NCBI GenBank assembly: GCA_035235625.1
Contig: CP141140.1
Location: 17,194,685 to 17,258,684, forward strand
Length of the DNA: 64,000 bases
From: Saururus chinensis
Lineage: Eukaryota; Streptophyta; Magnoliopsida; Piperales; Saururaceae
Reading direction: 5' to 3'
Both the position numbers and the translations under genes were made by a program. The number at the start of each line of letters is the position of its first letter. The first letter of the stretch is position 1. Positions 12,600 to 25,074 of this stretch are shown in pieces. The notes beneath the pieces are model-generated. The model was not told the origin of the DNA. It saw only the letters and a list, made by a program, of their open reading frames with translations, and searched no databases.

Positions 12600-13452
12600 T
12601 AACCAACAGGTAAACCTTCTTTTCACCGGATAGTGGTTGGTGAGGTTTGTAAGCCGTCAATTACCGGCGCATATGCATACAAAACTGTTTACAAATTTTC
12701 ATTTTTGTAGCAAATTTGTATGCTAAATTGCTAATACATATGTGTCATCGATTTTGGGTCATTGATAGCTGGCACTTGACTAACTGTTACATAAGTAAAA
12801 GTTTACCAGCTGATCACAATTAGGGTCATGTAAGATTTTCTTTATCTTTTTTATTTTATAATTTTTCTAAAAATTTTAAAAAAGTATAAGACCTTTATGT
12901 GGAGTTCTATTAGTTGATGTCATGAGGCACAAGATTATATTTGGTGTTTTGAGTGGCACTTTTAAAATTGCCCATGATGACTTGAAAACTTAGAATCTCT
13001 AGAACTCTTTTAAAAAAGTAAACCTTCTTCCTTGTTTATTTACCTCTAACTAATGTACAACCATCTAAATAAGTAAAAATAATATTCTTTATATTTAGGG
13101 TTGGGCCAAATATTCCAAGTCTTTTTACCCTCAACCGACCTTATTTATGCAGAACAAGAAAATTTCAAGCGACCCTGAGGTTAGGTTTTCAAAATTTTAA
13201 ATTCTAATATGTATATTTAGAAGTCGAGTAGGGTCATGCTAATGAGCCAGCCCATAAAAGTTTCATTCCTAATAGGAAATGCAAGGATGTTAAAGGTCAG
13301 ATCTTGTCCAGACCAATGCTAGTCGGCCCGTTCGATCGCCCCGTTTAATCGGTTGTTGCCCCGATCAATCGGGATAACAAATTTTTGAAAAAAATAGGTC
13401 ACGATCATTAACGCGATGAGATATATGTAAAAAGAGCCGTTTCGGCTTCGTA
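12600..13452. other. No gene; contains ATCGG-rich words near 13.33 kb
   Basis: AT-rich sequence without coding potential. Positions 13330-13372 hold several (C)GATC(A/G)ATCGGG-like words followed by GATAAC. They resemble those of the LTR at 26.0-26.2 kb and may be a fragment of a related element. Confidence 0.4.
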
Positions 13453-13883
13453 TGTTATTTTTCACCTATTAGAAACAACGGGATTAACTGAGACATTACA
13501 CAGGGACAGAACTGGACTCTTCTTCTGGTCTTTTCTTCTTCTCTAAGAAAGATTTCAAAACTTATTTTCTTCTTCTTTCTCTGAACTTGGAATATGTGGC
13601 TAAGCTATAGAGTCTACCCTGATCAAGATCCAGTCTATTTGTGTGGAAGTACACTATTAAATAGGCAGTGTGGTTCGTTGTATCTCAAAAATGAAATATA
13701 GTCGAACACCTGTATACAGAAGGCAACATATCTATTTCAAGGACAGTATATAACGCGCCTCAAACCAAGTTTAAATTTTTTTATATTTAATCGATAAATT
13801 TATTAATATATTTATATATAATAATTTATATAATAATTATAAATTATATTCAATTTACCGTTATTAATGTGACAATCTCAACA
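13453..13883 (+). repeat. Diverged LTR of the same family as the copia element at 45.6-51.3 kb
   Basis: It starts TGTTATTTTT and ends GTGACAATCTCAACA. It shares with the copia LTRs the order GATCAAGATCCAGTC, GTGGTTCGTTGTATCTC, TTTCAAGGACAG and AACGCGCCTCAAACC. Flanking pentamers (TCGTA/ACCGG) do not match, so it is an old solo LTR or fragment. Confidence 0.75.
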
Positions 13884-14937
13884 ACCGGAACATGGTGCTC
13901 ATGATGAAGGAGCCACTCTATTGCAGCCCTACCAGGGTGATACAGGGCTTGTCCCACTCTACCCCAAATTTTGTCATTTTCAACCGCCAAAACCTTTAGT
14001 TCTTCGTATCCAAAGCTCGGCATTGCCTGAAGCACGCATGTTCTTTTCTCTATCGGATTCTTCTATTATTCCTTTCGGTCAGTGCTCTAATGTCATTGTC
14101 TTCCTCAAAAGTCGATCCTTTATGTTTTTTCTCCGGAGTTGAATTTCTTATCTTCAATATTCGTTCTCTAGATCTCGTCGATGTGAAGCTTGAAGCACAC
14201 AATTACCTAGTATGGCATTCACAACTCCATAATCTTCGGTGACTGATAAATACACATGCCTAAAGCACAATTTGATGGTATGTGTTCACCCTTGTTAACA
14301 AATCTTTTTATTTTGCTAAAATTTACTATAAATTTATATCTAATCATCAAACCACCAAGTTGTCTTATCTTTGCAAAGACCATACTATGGCAGCTTTCTC
14401 CCATATCGCTTTGTTTTTTGGAGTGAAGGCATTCGTTTCTTGTAGAAACTTTGCGTGTTTGTGTTGCCTTCTCTTATAAAATATAATTCACTGCATCTTT
14501 TTCTAATCACCACTTCGGCCTCTTAATTTCTCTCTCTCTTTCTCTCATTAATTATCATAACTTTTTATTTAAGTTTTTTACAAATTATTATCATATGGGC
14601 TGCCTTTCTTTTCTTATTAGTTATTCTAATTTTTAATTTATCAAGTTGATAAATTATTTTTTATATTAATTAATAATTAAACATCTATTAATACCCATGT
14701 GTACACAGATCTTTCAATAGCCGTTCAGAAGACAAAGATATTAGCTCTCACAATTATAGTAGGTCAGAGAGTCAAGAGGATAACTCAATATTATGCATGA
14801 AAAATAAGACCATCCATAGTATGCAAATTTAATTTTGATGGTACTGACAAAAGCCTTGAACATAATAATCAATACACTAAAAGTGCAGAAATGATGGTTG
14901 AAAACAATGAATCACTTGGTTAAAAAAAAATGAAGCA
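13884..14937. other. No confident gene; one unassigned open frame on the minus strand
   Basis: Minus strand 13884-14035 reads open, with ordinary amino-acid composition (contains SFGYEELKVLAVENDKIWG). I recognise no family. It may be a gene fragment cut by the adjacent LTR. The rest is AT-rich. Confidence 0.3.
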
Positions 14938-17400
14938 CCCAAAAATATGATTCCTAAGTCTAGGAATGGAGTTTACTTCGGAAGAAAAGGCATATGAATT
15001 TTATAATGCATATGCTCGAAATATTTAATATAGTGTTCGAAAAGGGAAAGTACAGCGAACAAGAAAATTTGTTGTGAAAGAATCTATCGTGGCAGGGAAG
15101 GATTTCGGCGGGCGGATCCAACACGAGGAAAAAAAAGAGGACAAACTCGAACAAGTGAATATAAAAATTAAAAATGATGAATGGTATATCATTGAATTTC
15201 AATATGACCATAATCATGGTACTTTGACCACCCCATCAAAATTGTTGCATTTGGGGTCACATAGGAAAATTCAAGATGCTCAAGTTTGTAGGATTATCGC
15301 TCAGGTATCCCACCAACGCGAGGATATGACTACCTTTATCATGAAAATGTGGGATTTACCAATGTAGATAACACAAATTTTTACAAACTAGGCGTACAAC
15401 AGAGATGAAACATGGAGAAGTTAAAAGTGTTTTTGTGAATTGCAACTTAAAGACCCATCATTTTAATTCAATGCAAGTTGATAAAGAAGATAAAATGACA
15501 ATTTTTTCCTGGGTAGATGGGAGGTCAGTTGAATATTATAGTTGTTTTTAGTGATTCATATGCTTTGATGTAACATATCAAACAAATAAATATATGGTCA
15601 TCCATTTGCCCCATTTGTTGGTGTTAATCACATATATATACTGTGTTCTTTAGTGCTACCTTACTTCTTGATGAAACTACATATTCTTTCATTTGGTTAT
15701 TTCAAACATTTCTTAATGCAATGTCTAGACAAGTACTAAAGACAATCCTTAATAATCAAAATACTACAATGGGGAAGGCAATTGCTTTGGTGAAACCTAC
15801 TACCCACCATCGTATTTGTTTCTAACATATAGATCTCAATGCTTCCAAACATCTTTTTGAGTTATACACAAAGGAAATTTTAAAATGTTATGCATGCCCC
15901 TGAAACTAAGGATGAATTTATACTTGCATGGGAAGGATTGCTATTTAAATTTGGCCTCCAAGAAAATAAATGGTTGCAAGACTTATTTGTCCTAAGGAAA
16001 AAATGGGTCTTGGCATATGGGCATGATGTTTTTTTGTGGAGATATGATAACTTAGTGAAGTGAAAGTATTAATAACTTTCTTAAAAGATATTTTCAAGTA
16101 AAGTATGATCTTTTGGTGGCTCCTTAAATGATATGAAAAGGCATTATAGCATCGACATGCAAATGAAAAAGATGAAATTATTAATCTAATAAAACACAAC
16201 TAATATTATGGGCGGAAGTAGAATTGCTTAAGCGTTTGGCAAAAATGTACACAAGGAGTGAATACTCTTATGTTTGAAAAAAAAATATAAGAGATCGGTT
16301 GCATGTGTATGTGATATTTTTGAAGAAGTGGAATCAATTTGCAAAATTAAGTCATTGAATATAGGAAAACAAAGGACCACTTGGTCACATGCGATTATTT
16401 AAATGACACAATAGTATGTGTTATTTGCGTACCTTTGTAAGTGTTGTGATGAAAGAGACTCACTGCAAAAAGATGATTAAATCAAGCAAAAACGCTTTGT
16501 CTTTAAGACAAAATTCATCATCCCTTCTAGTGCTAGAGATACACTTAGGGTCTGCCTCTCATGATAAGGTGATCAACTACACACCGTAGAAGTACCTTCA
16601 CATAGTGAGTGCAATGAACCAAGGTTATGAAATTTCTCTGACAGCAGACAGAGACGAAAAATCTAGTAAATGATGTTTCAAAAAATAATTCTCAGTGTTT
16701 CCCAAAAATAACTATCTTGTTGACTTAACACCCTCATCTTTTTCTAGGCAATGTGGGACTATTTACTCATTCAACTAATTCACATGTGTGATTCTCAATC
16801 ACTTTAAAGTGGGTTTAGGCTCTCAATATCCATATGTGCTTAACCCATATAAACCCACTTCTAACAATATGTAGTTGTAAAAAGTTTAAATTTGTAAATA
16901 TTCAATATAAGTATGTGGTTAAAGTTCTTAAATACAAAAAGTTAGACTCTTCCATCTAAATATATATAAAAAAGTGGACAAAAGAGGCTAAGGATGAAGT
17001 TGTTAAAAAAAGCAATGAGGTTATGGATCAATTTGGTGATAAAATAACTATGGAGGCACATTATAGCTATATTTGCCATAAAAGCGTAAAGTTGGCTGCA
17101 ATTAATGGTCAAACAACATTGCTTGTTTTGAATACTTTAGATAATTTATTTGAAAGGTAAAAAATATATTGAAAGGATAGTGTATTGAGGAATGTATGGC
17201 AAATGGCCGACATGATGGTGATAAATAAGAGCATCAAGAGGTAAATTGTATTCAAGGATTTGGTAGCAAAGGACATAGGGGTAGAATTCATAGTGTTATA
17301 AAGAAGACGAAGTGGAAGTGGGCTTTGAACTCCTAAAGAAATCGTCAGCCATCTAATGTGTCTGGAAAGATAAAAAATGGTTTGTTCATGTAATTTGTAT
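14938..17400 (+). pseudogene. FAR1/FHY3-related (FRS) transcription factor pseudogene
   Basis: FAR1/FHY3 proteins are transcription factors derived from MULE transposases. The FAR1 DNA-binding domain starts near 14966 with GMEFTSEEKAYEFYNAYAR. It runs through NDEWYIIEFQYDHNHG to a GSHRKIQDAQ linker in one frame, with a stop (TAA) at the usual GF position. The transposase-like core follows: TLLLDETTYSFIWLFQTFLNAM, with one residue pair above what I quote elsewhere, at 15652-15718; then THHRICF, and a KKWVLAYGHDVF-like stretch near 15990-16030. The C-terminal part resumes at about 16873 with a SWIM remnant and KKWTKEAKDEVV. Stops and frameshifts are numerous. An LTR at 16419-16866 sits inside the SWIM finger. 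Clearly non-functional. Confidence 0.85.
16419..16866. mobile_element. Solo LTR (TGTTATTT...TTCTAACA) inside the FAR1-like pseudogene
   Basis: The ends are TG...CA, and the flanking pentamers GTATG (16414-16418) and ATATG (16867-16871) differ at one base, as in an aged target duplication. It is homologous to the elements at 43543-44187 and 55144-55973 through GATGA, CTTTAAGACA, GTCTGCCTC, GATAAG.CGATCAACC and CCCACTTCTAACA. There is no coding sequence. The orientation is uncertain because both ends fit LTR rules (TGTTA/TAACA). Confidence 0.75.
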
Positions 17401-17846
17401 GGTAAGTAATTTATTTTTAATTGTAAATACCTAATTATGATAGTTGAATGCAGGACAAAACAATAATACTTTGCCTGCAAAAAATGTTATGCAAAGTGAA
17501 GTTCCATTTGCTGGGTTTACTCAAATTCAGTATTCCTACTCTTTTGAGTTCAAATCTTAAAATGGATTCCCAAATGAATTATGTAATAACCTTAAATTTA
17601 TTTAATTTTTAACATTTTGTCCAACCATAACTTACTAGCATAATTTGTCATCGCTCACTTCCTAAGTTCCTTGTGCATAAATGACATGATGATTGGGCAA
17701 CAAATTTCCTTCAATGATCAAAATTCATGCAAAAAGAATAAATTTAGTAGTTTTGTAAAATTATTTTTTAAGTTCTCCTCATAGCCCATCCTCAAATGCT
17801 TGTCTCTTCCAAATAGTCCTTTTTTAAATGAACTGCAATGTGCTAC
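17401..17846. other. AT-rich spacer, no gene seen
   Basis: No open frame or recognised repeat. It ends in GCTAC at 17842-17846, the left copy of the target duplication of the next element. Confidence 0.5.
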
Positions 17847-19840
17847 TGTAACGACCCGTTTTCTGGTTATGTTTAACCCAGGGAGTTAAGGGTAATTTAG
17901 TAATTTAAAATTAGTATTAGGGGGGTTTCATTAGGTAAAATCCCCGTATAGCTCAAAGTAACGAGCACAACGCATCTAAGAACACTCAAAACAGAGGTCG
18001 GGAACGAAAGTTACGACCTCAGGAAGCAAGCCACATGGGCGGGACCCACTTTAAAAGTTCAAGATAACCTGCCCATGTGGGGTCTAGTTTTGAAGGGCTC
18101 GTCGATACGAGTCCATCGGTACCAAGATCGTGCAATTCCAACTTCGGGATAAAAAGTTATCGCGTTTTAAAAATATTCAAGAAAAGACAAAATAGCTGAT
18201 GTCAGCAAGCCGAGCAGAGCCGAGCCAAAGTTGGAGCAGAGCCGCTGCGCCGCGGAAACGGCATGCGATCACGGCCGTTTGCGTGTTCGTCGCGTGGTAG
18301 TTATGCTTAACCCGGGGGGTTAAGGGTAATTTGGTAATTTAAGATCAGTGTTAAGGGTTTTTAGGTGAAATCCCCGTATCCGGGTAGAGCTCGTAGTAAC
18401 GAGTGTAACGAATCAAAGAATGCACAAAACGGAGGTTGAGAGCAAAAGCTACAGCCCCGGGAAGCGTGCTATATGGGCAGGACCTACACAAAAGTGTGGG
18501 ACAACCTACCCATGTGTGGTCTTATTTCAAAGGTCTCATCGACACGAGTCTATCGGTATGAAGAACGTGTAATTCCAAAGTCAAGGTTGAAAGTTATCGC
18601 GTTTCGAGGCTAGGATATTATTTAAATAAAATAATATCTTTCTAGAATTGTTGACAAATTGGATAGGATTACTGACAAAGCGGATAAGATTGACAATGGA
18701 TAAGATTAATGATGCAAGCAGATAGGATTGACACATGTCAACCTCACATCTATCCAATTCTTCTATAAATAGCATCCTTGACATTCAGACAGAAAGAGGA
18801 GAATTATCTCCCACGTTTTCCCATTTCTCTCCTACGTTCAGAAACTTCTGTTATTCATTTCTCACTCATTTTAAGTCCAAATCGAGCTATTCAAAAGGCG
18901 TTTCCTACTGAATTCAACGTTCTGGACGCTATAGTGGGGTCGGTTTCTTTATTCGGGGCTTCTACAGTTACAAAATTATAACCAAGGGTTAAGGTAGAGG
19001 ACTTTAAACTCTAAACGTGTGCTTAGTATAACTTCTTTACTCATAATTTAACATAATTAAGCTTATGTGATTGATTTATGTGAGATATGTTATGTGATGA
19101 ACTGTTTTAGCATGAATATTGCTATGTTTTGAACGATGTGATGATTAATTCATGGGCTTAAGAACCCGGAATAATTATAGAGTGATGATGCCCGCCGAAA
19201 AAAATAAATCGGCAAGTGGCGCGCACAGGGTAGAGTATCGTGGGAAAGCTCTGTCCCTAAGTGGCCCTCGTTTACCCCATGAGCGCCGAGGGTAGGCCGT
19301 AGGGTGTCGCGGCTTGTGGTTTTGTTGTGATTTGGAACCGGTGTTTTATGCATAATTTATCGTAATAAAGGTTTCTAAAGAAAATGTTGTAGGGTTTTCA
19401 AAGAGATTTTTGCTCAACATCTCTATTAGATTTTAAATCAACCTGCTGAGTATTTTAAAATACTCACCCACCCCTAGATTCTGTAGGTAATGTAGCGAGG
19501 GCGAAGGTGATGGACGTGTAGTGTCCCAGATATTTATCGGCTTTCTGATTTTGTAAAATATGTAATATTTATATGACTGTAGATTAAGGGCATAATGTAC
19601 CCGAAGACTTGTAAGGCTTGTAAAGCTTCAAACTCTACGAACCTAAGTCCATGGCTTGTGTGAAATATGTTATTATGCACATGAATAATATTTTGCTGTG
19701 CTATGACTCCGTGATATGCTCATTATTAATATAAAGCATATCTGACTGTGATCTGCATTGACGGCCGTCGTATTTTGAATGCACATGTGTTGACGAAGCG
19801 TGTTGAACATAATGACGAAAAAAAAAAGATGGCCGTCACA
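17847..19840. mobile_element. Solo LTR, TGTAACGACC...GGCCGTCACA, with GCTAC target duplication
   Basis: The element has TG...CA ends in inverted-repeat form and is flanked by identical pentamers GCTAC at 17842-17846 and 19841-19845. Such a 5-bp duplication marks LTR-retrotransposon integration. No coding region lies between, so it is a solo LTR of about 2 kb. Its first ~430 bases are repeated: the block beginning TGGTTATGTTTAACCC near 17865 recurs from about 18298 as TAGTTATGCTTAACCC. CTATAAATAG near 18763 would be its promoter TATA. It belongs with the elements at 10.4 and 37.0 kb. Confidence 0.85.
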
Positions 19841-19845
19841 GCTAC

Positions 19846-22312
19846 ATACTTTACTGTAATATTCATTTGTAGAGTCATTCAACATGTTAGATATAAGTTT
19901 CTTATCATATTTATGAATTCTAGAGTCATTGAAAGTTGAGACTCGCCTAGCATGATTAGCATACCCTCATATCTCGCACAAGAATCTCCTTAATTCCATA
20001 TAATCACTAATGATGATATATGCAAGTTTATGAAACCTAAATATGGGTCTTCTTCAGCCCCTTATTCTTTGTACAGTAAAAATATGAATCTTATTATACA
20101 TCCACTTGAACATAACCTACATTCCTGCATGAAATTTAAATATTTACCTTCAAGCTAAAACATCAAATTCAACATTGCTATATGTTCTACTTGTGTTGCC
20201 GCCGAGTTTGGTTTGGGTCTCATTTTGTCAAATTTGAACCTGACACTATTTAAGAAAATTGTAAACCAAATCTGATTTAACCCAAATAAATTCGACCCGA
20301 ACCTTACCCGTTTGACCCGAATAGAATAAAAAAATATTTTTAAATATTTTTTTAAAAAAATTAAAAATATAAAAAAATTAAAATTTTATATTTATAATTA
20401 TATTCAGGTCGAATTAGATCACCTAAAACTCAAACCCAACCCAAACAGCTATTTGGGTTAAATTTTAAAAACAAAACCCATTGAGTCTGGTTTTACCTAT
20501 CCTGAGTAGCATTCCTCTAATTCTACCAACTTGTAAGAAAACAACCAACGCTCTTGGAATGTTGCCAATCAAGTAAATGGAAACAAAAGAGACTTAGTAT
20601 TTCACATGATGTTTCATTCCTAGATCGACTTGAACGTCGTCACTGTAAAATCCCATTGTACTTTGGCTGGAACTTTACCAGAATCCAAGTTGGATAAATG
20701 GGGATTTTGATTTGCATATCATGATAAAATGGGAGGGGCTTTCCCATCCACCCCCATTGTCTTTCCTCCAGAATATCTATTCACAAATATAAACCGAGGA
20801 GAAATCAAATTAAGAAGGAAAAAATAAATTATGATGAGAGAAGTGAAAATATCAGCCATGGAGAAAAAAACATTAGGCTATCGATCAAGGATTGTTGCAA
20901 ATGGGGAACTTTTGAAGCTCCTTTTGGTCAACTCTGGTGCCATTTCAGCTCTATGCTCAAAGAAGCTACCATCTTAGAAGAATGTTTTTTCACTCTGGAT
21001 TTTAAACACCAATAATTCACTGCTCCATGGGCGGAAGAGCAGAAAGGTCTGTGGCGTAGAACTGTGATGTCGAAAAGCCCCCAGCATGAAGTGAACCGCT
21101 TCCATTTCTGTTTCCTTCAGGTAAGGGATGAAAAATGCTTCCATGACGTGCAAAAACGCACGTCAGAATAGCACTACTCGTAAGGGATTTAGGCGCATTC
21201 ATTGAGTGGGACACGCGTATGACAATTGACGCCCGAGCAGAACAATAATCCTGGTCGCTGGACTAGCCTAGCAGAACTCGGAGTATTATCTTATTATAAA
21301 CAATTAACTAATAATACTTCCCATCAAAAGAGTGGACAGAAATCCCAAATACATAAAGAATTTTAAAGTCAAACTAATACAAAAATCTTACTTTGATTCA
21401 TTGATAGGCTTTGGTAAATTAAAACTCAAATCTAATAAATGGATGAGAGTAGGGTGGGCATGATCAAATTGACCCAATTGTGGCTTCATTTGTTGATTTT
21501 TTCTTTAGTACTAATAAGAGGATTGCATAGAAGGGATCCCTAGCATCAATTTTCATGTTACAACTATAATAGGTTTGGATCGATTTGTTGTGACTCCCCA
21601 GTCAATCCCCACCTGTTAGAGATATTATACTCCTTCCGTTTTACTTTTTAATTATTTAAAAAAAATAAAATGAAATAATTAATGTGAGATGAGCAATGAG
21701 TCACGCTTTGGTAGGACACAAGGAATGGTTGTGCTTCAAGTTAGACCGACAAAAAAAAAAGAAAATGTAGTGCTCGTGCTCCCTCGTCTTCTAGTCGGCA
21801 CCAATACACATCAACTAATAGCGAGGCCCCTTTTACAGGCTGGATGCATTCCAACCTAGGACATCTCCTTCCCCTTTCCCTCAGCCATGTCGAATTTGAC
21901 ACATGGGTGTTCGTGGACTCCAGAAGACTCACTTGTACTTGCATCCATGGACATTCAATTTTTAAAGTACATTTGGTGTTAGGCTGAGGTGATATGCCAC
22001 CGCGATGACTCAAATTTCCACTTAGACGAATAAAAAATACATGTTACGACTGAAGATTTGAAGCTGATCAATCATACAATGGAAATTAGATTGCCATCAT
22101 ACAATTTTCATACGATTGTCCTGAAATGTACTGCAACAAAAAACTGATGCAGTTGAAGCAGAGTAAGAGAAAATAGCAATTGGCTTAAATTGGATTTTGG
22201 GCTTGGTGATGGTCCTCTGTTTCTATGGCTGTCGTTCTGGTTGATTCTGGCTTTCAGATGATGAGCTTTATGTTAAAGACTGAGCGATTGAGCTAGAAGA
22301 AGTGTTGGGCTG
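19846..22312. other. Intergenic, no gene; 3' flank of CYP707A at the right end
   Basis: 20.2-20.5 kb holds GACCCGAA/AACCCAA-rich degenerate repeat sequence. 21625-21700 resembles a MITE end (ACTCCTTCCGTTTTACTTTTTAATT). The last few hundred bases before 22313 should include the CYP707A 3' UTR. No coding region was recognised. Confidence 0.45.
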
Positions 22313-24875
22313 CTAGCTAGACTGACACTCGTTATCAGGTAGCTTCCAAAACCTGGCAGGGAGGCCATGCTTGGGCACTGGAAATGGGCCATACTGAATC
22401 CCACTCTGGGATCCGACTACTTCCCACCTGCAAAAAAAGACGAAAGGAAAAGATCAGCACCACGAGCAAAAAGGTTGCTTCAGTGCTGCTGATGGCACCA
22501 CCCTCCCAAGATCCTCCTCACGCCCGTACTGTATTCATACTCGCTCACCTTCTCTACCCTTTCGTGACATTATCTTCATCTCATTATAATACAAGTCAAT
22601 CATGTATTCATTTCTTTTCCAGCTGTGTTTTTTATCTTTTCTACTGAGGTCCAACTGAGCAGACGTAAGAATTCTGGCTGATTCTGATTCTCCCTCGTTA
22701 CGTCATGTAAGAACAAAAGAAGGAAGTATCTCCGGCTTACCTGAACTTGGTCACCAGATGGTGGACCAAGATTAGCATCTCCAGCTTGGCAAGCTCATTG
22801 CCCGGGCATGAATGGACTCCATTTCCAAATGGCAAAAATGTGTTGGGCTTTGGGTAAGCCTACATTCAAGCATATTTGCTCAGAAACCCAAAAAAAAAAA
22901 CAAAAAAACCAGGGCGAAAGAGAGACTAGAGCTCATTCGTCTAATCAACACTAGCTAAGAAAGAAGAAGACATTAAGAGAAAAGAAGAGCAGCAGTGGGG
23001 TCTTCATACCTCAAATCTGGAAGGATCAAACTTGTGTGGATCAGGAAAGAATACAGGGTTGTGGTGGATGTTCCTGAAGAGAGGCATCACCTTCCAACCT
23101 TTGGGAATGAGATATCCTGTTACAGTTTCCAACACAACCACTCCTTTCATAGATGGAAAAAGCCACAAAAACTTATCCTCTTCAAATGCCACAGAATTTA
23201 CCCTTGTATTCCACATCAGCTACTGCTTCTCTAAATGTGAAACTTATGATGCTCGCCATCCTCAAGCTCTCCAATACCACCTGCAAACCACCTCCCTAAT
23301 TGAGCCTCACCCATGAAAGGACAACAAGAGTAGCGACTAATAACTCCTAACTAGTAACCACATTGAACTAACGATGATAATATCAGGTAAGGAAGAGATG
23401 TGACAGCTGAAGCCAACGTTTCATACCCTATGAGTAAGAGGCATACTTCTCGTTTGGCCCCACGTCAAGGGTCGTTTTCCTCCATAATTTGCTTCGTATA
23501 TTGCTCTTTGTTCATCCTGCACAACAGTATTCGGTTGTTAGTCTAAACATATTCTTCAACTTAGGAGCTTGAACACATGAAATGGGTACGCTCATACCCT
23601 CACAGCTTCTAGAAGCTTGTGGTCGTCGTGGAGGTACTTGATGATCCACGTTAGGACGCTGGCCGTGGTGTCCTGCGCCGCGAAGAGAACCCCGATGACA
23701 TTGTCGGCGATATGTTCGTCGCTTAGCGTCTCTCCCTTGTCGTCCTGGGAATGCATCAAGCAGCTCAGCAGGTCCTTCTGGGCCAGCCTCTTCTCCTTCC
23801 TCTTGCATATAATCTCGCTCAGTATCTTGCTAAGCCGCCTTCTCGCCTTTTGGCATCATAGTAAGATTCAGTTTTAGTACAACAGAGATTGACGGAAGAA
23901 AGAGAGAAGGGAAAAGAGAAGAGCTATATTGGTGAACTTTTTCCTACCAAGACAGCGTTGTGGTAGAGGGTGCCGGGTATGTTGGTGGGAAATGAGTTAT
24001 AGCCCTTGTCCACAACCCAATAGTTTTTCTTCAGCTCTTCCTTGTATCTTGCGTTCAATTGGCCGAAGATAGAGAGGATGCCCACATCAAAGGTGAACTG
24101 AAAGATCATGACAGTCAATGAATCAGGCAAAATAAGAGGCGGTCATGACACATACTCGTATTACAAATAGAAAACCTGAGCAGAAAGCTGCCGAGCTATA
24201 TAGCTACATGTATTTAACATGTATGTGAGGCACAAGAGAAATGACAGAAATAGAGCTTAACCTTCTTCATTTCATGGAAAGTGTTGACGACACGATCGCC
24301 GTGCCACGAGTCCAGTGCGGCGACGGCGACGGCTTCGATGCTGGGGACGAGGCCCCGGATGGATTCTGGGGATAGAGAACCTTGGACGAGCTTCCTTAGA
24401 CGAGTATGGTAGTCGCCCTGGTGGAAGAAGAGAGCAGAGGGGCCAATCATCTGCTCCTTGCTCCTGGGGTATGTGGGCTTGAACAGGTGAGCCTGGGTCA
24501 CCAGCACAAACCTTGCAGCCTCCGGGCTGGCCAGCATCACGCATGGGCAGCCCAGAATATGGGTCTTGAATATCTCCCCGTACCTGCAAAAATTAAGTGA
24601 GAAAACTTTTCAGTACCCTAACCAAGCTGGCTGAGCAAATTAATGAGTAAATGAGATATGAAGCAATCAAGAACCAACCGCTTCTGCTTTTGGGCAAAGA
24701 AGTGATTTGGGTTCTGGGAGTAGAGATGAAGGGTCTCTCCTATGTAAGGCCAACCCATGGAGCCAGGTGGGAGCTTTGCTCCTTGGGACTTCCTCTTTTG
24801 TTGTCTCATCACAAGCAGACAGGAAAGGAGAGCAGACAGGAAGAGGGTGTAGATTATAAGAACGACCATTTCCAT
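22313..24875 (-). CDS. CYP707A: Abscisic acid 8'-hydroxylase (cytochrome P450 CYP707A), 9 exons
   Basis: CYP707A enzymes of the ER membrane hydroxylate ABA at C-8', giving phaseic acid; this is the main ABA inactivation step. Exons on the minus strand are 24679-24875, 24262-24583, 23948-24097, 23598-23846, 23427-23516, 23202-23280, 23010-23116, 22741-22859 and 22313-22427. Every junction is GT-AG, phases agree, and the sum is 1428 nt (475 aa), the family length. Residues ~3-23 form the membrane anchor and LPPGSMGWPYIGET the proline-rich hinge. The I-helix has FAAQDTTAS, the K-helix ESLR, then DPSRF, and the haem loop is PFGNGVHSCPG with its Cys ligand. The start is the first ATG downstream of the TATA box; the frame is open further upstream but without another ATG after that box. 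No defect is seen. Confidence 0.96.
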
Positions 24876-25065
24876 CTCCTTGGCAGTGAGGAGAAGCCCG
24901 GAGATAGAAAGGCCAAATTCTTTACGGGATTTGCTTCTTGTTTTCGTGCAGTTGCAGAAGTCAACAGCAGCTGCTGAAATAGGAGACCGACGTCCAGCAG
25001 TCTCGTCTTTTCTTTTTATCTCTCTTCTTGGTGTCTCAATGTGCAAGGAGCGAGGGTGGGGTGGG

Positions 25066-25074
25066 TATTTATAG
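25066..25074 (-). promoter_or_regulatory. TATA box of CYP707A
   Basis: The minus strand reads CTATAAATA about 190 bases upstream of the ATG. This implies a 5' UTR of roughly 160 bases. Confidence 0.65.

Noticed and set aside
24651..25074. Plus-strand frames opposite CYP707A exon 1 and its 5' UTR
   Set aside because: Shadows of the P450 gene; no splice structure or family similarity of their own.
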